Part shown: one piece after another, positions 61,201-64,000 of the stretch | Layout: each line of letters starts with the position of its first letter | How positions within the stretch are numbered: the first letter of the stretch is position 1 | Assembly (NCBI RefSeq): GCF_011386835.1 | Contig: NC_088794.1 | Coordinates: forward strand, 91,496,009 to 91,560,008 | DNA: 64,000 bases | Reading direction: 5' to 3' | DNA from: Chrysemys picta bellii | Taxonomy: Eukaryota; Chordata; Testudines; Emydidae | Position numbers and translations under genes: made by a program | Notes under the pieces: generated by a model | Databases searched by the model: none | The model's input: only the letters and a program-made list of their open reading frames with translations | What the model was told of the DNA's origin: nothing

Positions 61201-64000
61201 GGGACTACTATAAAACATAGGGGGGAGGTTCAGGTGGAAACATCTGTAGAGCTTTAGCTGTTTATGTTTGATTCCTCATTCCTCATTCCTCAAGCAGTAT
61301 CAGGGTGAAATTGACATACTTGTCTGTTTCACAGCTGCTCAGAGGGCTGATAGTAGCAGCAATGAAACTGCTCAGTGATTTCCATTTCAGTCTGCTGCTT
61401 TCATGAATAACTTTATTGCTGAGGAAAAGTGAGAACTGTTAGAATCATAGACGTTGGAAATGAAAAAGAGAACTAGCTCATCTAGTCCAACCCTTGCACT
61501 GCCTGATTTTTCCTTACAATATATTTTCAGTGCTTTGTCTAATTTTAAACATTCTAAGCAATGGAGCTTCACTGTTCACTAGTCTAGTGAGTCTTGCTCA
61601 GAGCTTCCATTTCCAAAATCCCTTAAGAGCCAAGAGGTCTATTCTTCCATCAGTGCATTATGTTAAGGTGCATTCACATGAAAATAGATCTGTTCCCTCT
61701 CCCAACTGTAGATCATTGCAGCAACCTGGATTTGAATGGATCAACCATGCCATCTGATGGCCAGTCAGAAAAATACCAAGATGGCTTGTGCTTCTCTCAG
61801 ATCCAGGGGACAGTATTCTTAAACCCTAGGCCAAAGTCTAAACCAGGGGTCGGCAACCTTTCAGAAGTGGTGTGCTGAGTCTTCATTTAGTCACTCTAAT
61901 TTAAGGTTTAGCGTGCCAGAAATACATTTGAACATTTTTAGGTCTCTAAGTCTATAATATATAACTAAACTATTGTATGTAAAGTAAATAAGGTTTTTAA
62001 AATGTTTAAGAAGCTTCATTTAAAATTAAATTAAAATGCAGAGCCCCCCGGACCGATGGCCAGGACCCCGGGCACTGTGAGTGTCACTGAAAATCAGCTC
62101 GTGTGCCACAGGTTGCCTACCCCTGGTCTAAACTCATCAGGTATCCATTCTCCACCATGCTAGCAACATGACTAGAAAATAAATGCATGCCACTGTGCAG
62201 TAATTGTGACCCAGGTCCACAAAGGCATTCAGGTCTCCTAACTTCCATTGATTGCCTAAATACTTTTGAGGATCTGGGCCAACGAGACTGGCTGCAACAA
62301 CACATTGGTTTAGCATATGAGCTGCTTCTTCAGGATGAGAAGGCAAAGCCTTTGGAAAGCACATTGGGTGCAGTTAAAAAGTACGTTTACTTGTTTGAGC
62401 AGGTGTACCATATAGCTGAAATGGGAAGTATCACTAGTACTGATAATCTCTTGCCAGTGGAAACGTAATAAAAAAATTTCTATTAATTGTGCCTACTGTA
62501 TTTTGCAGTTCATTCTTTAATATCTTTCCTCTAATATCTTGGCCTGATAACAATATTGTTGTTCTTTTTCTCATTTTTGTAGGGGACGGCCCCTTTCCAG
62601 GAGTGATCGACATGTTTGGTGATGAAGGTGGATTGATTGAGTTCAGATCCAGTCTCCTAGCCACCCGTGGCTTTGCTGCTCTTTCTCTGCCCTATTTTGA
62701 CTTTGAGGATCTGCCCACTGTCATGAAGGATTTGCACCTCGAATACTTTGAGGAGGCAGCTAGATTTCTACAGCGTCACCCAAAGGTGAGTGTAATGAGA
62801 TAGTATCAGAGGGGTAGCCGTGTTAGTCTGAATCTGTAAAAAGCAACAGAGAGTCCTGTGGCACCTTTAAGACTAACAGAAGTATTGGGAGCATAAGCTT
62901 TCGTGGGTAAGAACCTCACTTCTGACTTGCATCTGAAGAAGTGAGGTTCTTACCCACGAAAGCTTATGTTCCCAATACTTCTGTTAGTCTTAAAGGTGCC
63001 ACAGGACTCTCTGTTGCTTTTTGTAATGAGATAAATTCCTGTGGATGCATTCATTTGGATATGGGGATTGGAGAGAAGACTCATCAACAGTTCTGTGTTG
63101 GTAGCAATATGTGTCGGGGGGAAGAACAATAGTACATTAATTTCCGTGGTACTCTAGGAAATAGCAATTTCTGCTGGCCAGGTCTGAATGGTTATACCCT
63201 AGAGTGCAAGAGTTCACAATATTTTACCTGAGTTCGCACCTTTTGTGTTCTCTGAAAAATCGGACACAAACAGGGGAAACAGGATTATAATCCTGGTCTG
63301 CATTAACAGTTCCCATTTGTAATTTTCCAACCGGAACTTAATTTTGTACAATGTTCCTGAAAGAATCCACCACAGTCTCATTAATGCATGTGCTTCTCTT
63401 TGCCTCCACTCCCTTTCTCCTTCTCTTTATTTATCTGCAGGTGAAAGGGCCAGGGATTGGAGTAATCGGGACAGGGAAAGGGGCAGAACTGGCATTTTCT
63501 ATGATTACTTTCCTGCCGCAGGTAGTGGCTGCTGTCTGTATCTCTGGCTGTAGCGCTAATACAGTCGCTGCTCTTCACTATGGTGAGCTGACTCTGCCTG
63601 GGTTGCGCTTTGACATGAGCAAGATCAACATTTCTGAGACTGGTGTGTTTGATATTTTTGATGCTCTGGATGACCCAATGGATCCAGCTAATTCCCACTG
63701 CCTCATCCCCATAGAAGAAGCAGAAGGTCATTTTCTCTTGGTGGTAGGAGAAGATGATCGCAATTGGAAGAGCTCTTTATTTGCCAAGATGGCAATTGAG
63801 CGCCTGCGCCAACATGGGAAGGACAACTTTAAACTCTTGAGTTATCCAGGAGCAGGCCACCGAATTGATCCCCCCTTTTTGCCATTTTGCTCAGTAGCCC
63901 TGGACTGTGTCCTAGGGTTGCCCATTCTGGGTGGTGGGGAGAGAAGAGCACATGCCCATGCACAGGAACATTCCTGGGGGAAGATCCAGGAGTTTCTGCA
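57707..64000 (+). CDS. ACOT/BAAT-family paralogue lacking the nucleophile (3' end outside window)
   Basis: Exons 57707-58268, 62583-62785 and 63441 to the right edge; at least 441 codons, all splice phases consistent and no stop. The N-terminus ([20 protein letters not shown]) is Arg-rich like a mitochondrial presequence. The BAAT/ACOT N-domain ([11 protein letters not shown]) and alpha/beta-hydrolase domain follow. It aligns to the neighbouring ACOT2-like protein without gaps through exon 3. The nucleophile motif reads GTGKGA (Gly267, codon GGG at 63474-63476) where ACOTs have Ser (GISKGG) and BAAT has Cys. Asp361 (EDDRNWKS) and His395 (GAGHRIDPP) remain. Several residues ([11 protein letters not shown]) lean towards BAAT. 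As written it should lack normal thioesterase or acyltransferase chemistry. Possible readings: pseudoenzyme, new activity, early pseudogene or assembly error. Confidence 0.88.
58325..58440 (+). repeat. MIR-like fragment
   Basis: 'cttacgtgtaaagtgggatgatgac' then 'cctctgtaaagggctttgacatccactgacagaaggtgc' follows MIR core order. It lies just inside intron 1. Confidence 0.45.
58798..59013. mobile_element. Penelope-like fold-back terminal repeat, copy in intron 1
   Basis: Two nearly perfect inverted arms, about 58798-58888 and 58889-58975, carry 'ggagtacttgtggcacctta' and its complement, and are followed by a single-copy tail ('gcggatacagactaacacgg'). An exact 13-bp duplication CTATAATCCTGCT flanks it (58785-58797, 59014-59026). 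The stem-loop GTGGGCTGTAGTCCAC next to GAAA/AAAA and CTTATGCTC resembles helix II and III of a hammerhead ribozyme, with core changes. Confidence 0.65.
59030..60590 (+). other. Intron 1 of the ACOT/BAAT-like gene, part
   Basis: No exon or confident repeat recognised; AT-rich. Confidence 0.3.
60593..60781. mobile_element. hAT-like MITE, short
   Basis: Left GGGGCTTGTCTACACAGGCA and the inner inverted pair 'caaattgac' / 'gtcaattt' with 'tggaatag' repeats suggest a short MITE. Ends are imperfect. Confidence 0.4.
61440..61620 (-). mobile_element. Old CR1-like LINE 3' fragment
   Basis: 'agaatcatagacgttggaaatg...ctcatctagtccaaccc' is a diverged CR1 3' end in reverse orientation. Confidence 0.5.
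61844..62125. mobile_element. hAT MITE, 282 bp
   Basis: CAGGGGTCGGCAACC...GGTTGCCTACCCCTG ends flanked by an exact 8-bp duplication GTCTAAAC (61836-61843, 62126-62133). Non-coding, in intron 1. Confidence 0.85.
62583..62785 (+). CDS. ACOT/BAAT-like exon 2
   Basis: Residues 188-255, the same 203-bp length and phase as exon 2 of the upstream gene: [20 protein letters not shown] through [16 protein letters not shown]. Acceptor TTTTTGTAG, donor AAAG|GTGAGT. A Penelope-like insertion begins 18 nt after the exon end. Confidence 0.9.
62803..63021. mobile_element. Penelope-like fold-back terminal repeat, copy in intron 2
   Basis: An exact 12-bp target duplication TGTAATGAGATA (62791-62802, 63022-63033) borders a unit whose arms (about 62838-62920 and 62938-63020) are inverted copies, with a single-copy head 'gccgtgttagtctgaatctg'. 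In the right arm CTGAAGA (62933-62939) and CGAAA (62957-62961) flank a hairpin and are followed by AGC-TTAT-GTT-C, as in a compact hammerhead motif. The insertion lies just after the exon-2 donor of the ACOT/BAAT-like gene. Confidence 0.7.
63441..64000 (+). CDS. ACOT/BAAT-like exon 3, partial
   Basis: Residues 256 to at least 441, open to the window end at a point corresponding to about 14 residues before the end of the paralogue. Contains Gly267 in place of the nucleophile, Asp361, His395 and [16 protein letters not shown]. Acceptor TTATTTATCTGCAG is strong. Confidence 0.9.
   Translation, partial: MKGPGIGVIGTGKGAELAFSMITFLPQVVAAVCISGCSANTVAALHYGELTLPGLRFDMSKINISETGVFDIFDALDDPMDPANSHCLIPIEEAEGHFLLVVGEDDRNWKSSLFAKMAIERLRQHGKDNFKLLSYPGAGHRIDPPFLPFCSVALDCVLGLPILGGGERRAHAHAQEHSWGKIQEFL

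Overview
The window is vertebrate nuclear DNA. The best reading is a reptile, most likely a turtle. The genes are spliced, the introns are long and AT-rich, and two first exons sit in CpG islands. Much of the remaining sequence is repeats of types I associate with turtle genomes: CR1 LINEs, many short hAT-like elements beginning and ending in GTCTACAC/GTGTAGAC, fold-back Penelope-like terminal repeats, and a decayed Ty3/Gypsy element. No species can be named from the sequence alone.

Layout. HEATR4 lies on the minus strand (about 2.2-15.2 kb): ten coding exons, phase-consistent, 749 codons, with the 3' end off the left edge. From 15 to 36 kb there is no intact host gene, only a relic of an ACOT first exon (about 23.3-23.5 kb), a degraded Gypsy element (23.9-31.1 kb) carrying nested insertions, and many small transposons. 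From 36.9 to 47.1 kb, on the plus strand, is a complete three-exon type I acyl-CoA thioesterase gene (ACOT2-like, 469 aa) with a Ser-Asp-His triad and an arginine-rich presequence. Between 47 and 57 kb are CR1 copies, a hAT transposase relic and a solo LTR. From 57.7 kb to the right edge is a second gene of the ACOT/BAAT family, cut by the window end. HEATR4 next to an ACOT cluster matches the amniote arrangement on human chromosome 14q24.

The point most worth a second look is the second ACOT/BAAT-like gene. Its reading frame, splice sites and acid and histidine triad positions are intact, but the nucleophile position (Ser in ACOTs, Cys in BAAT) is glycine, codon GGG at 63474-63476. The same gene carries a Penelope-like fold-back insertion starting 18 nt after its exon-2 boundary, with a hammerhead-ribozyme-like core in the sense orientation.

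Repeat boundaries are given exactly where target-site duplications could be read (several 5-, 8-, 12- and 13-bp duplications are visible) and approximately elsewhere. Family names for repeats are from recognition only; no database was searched.
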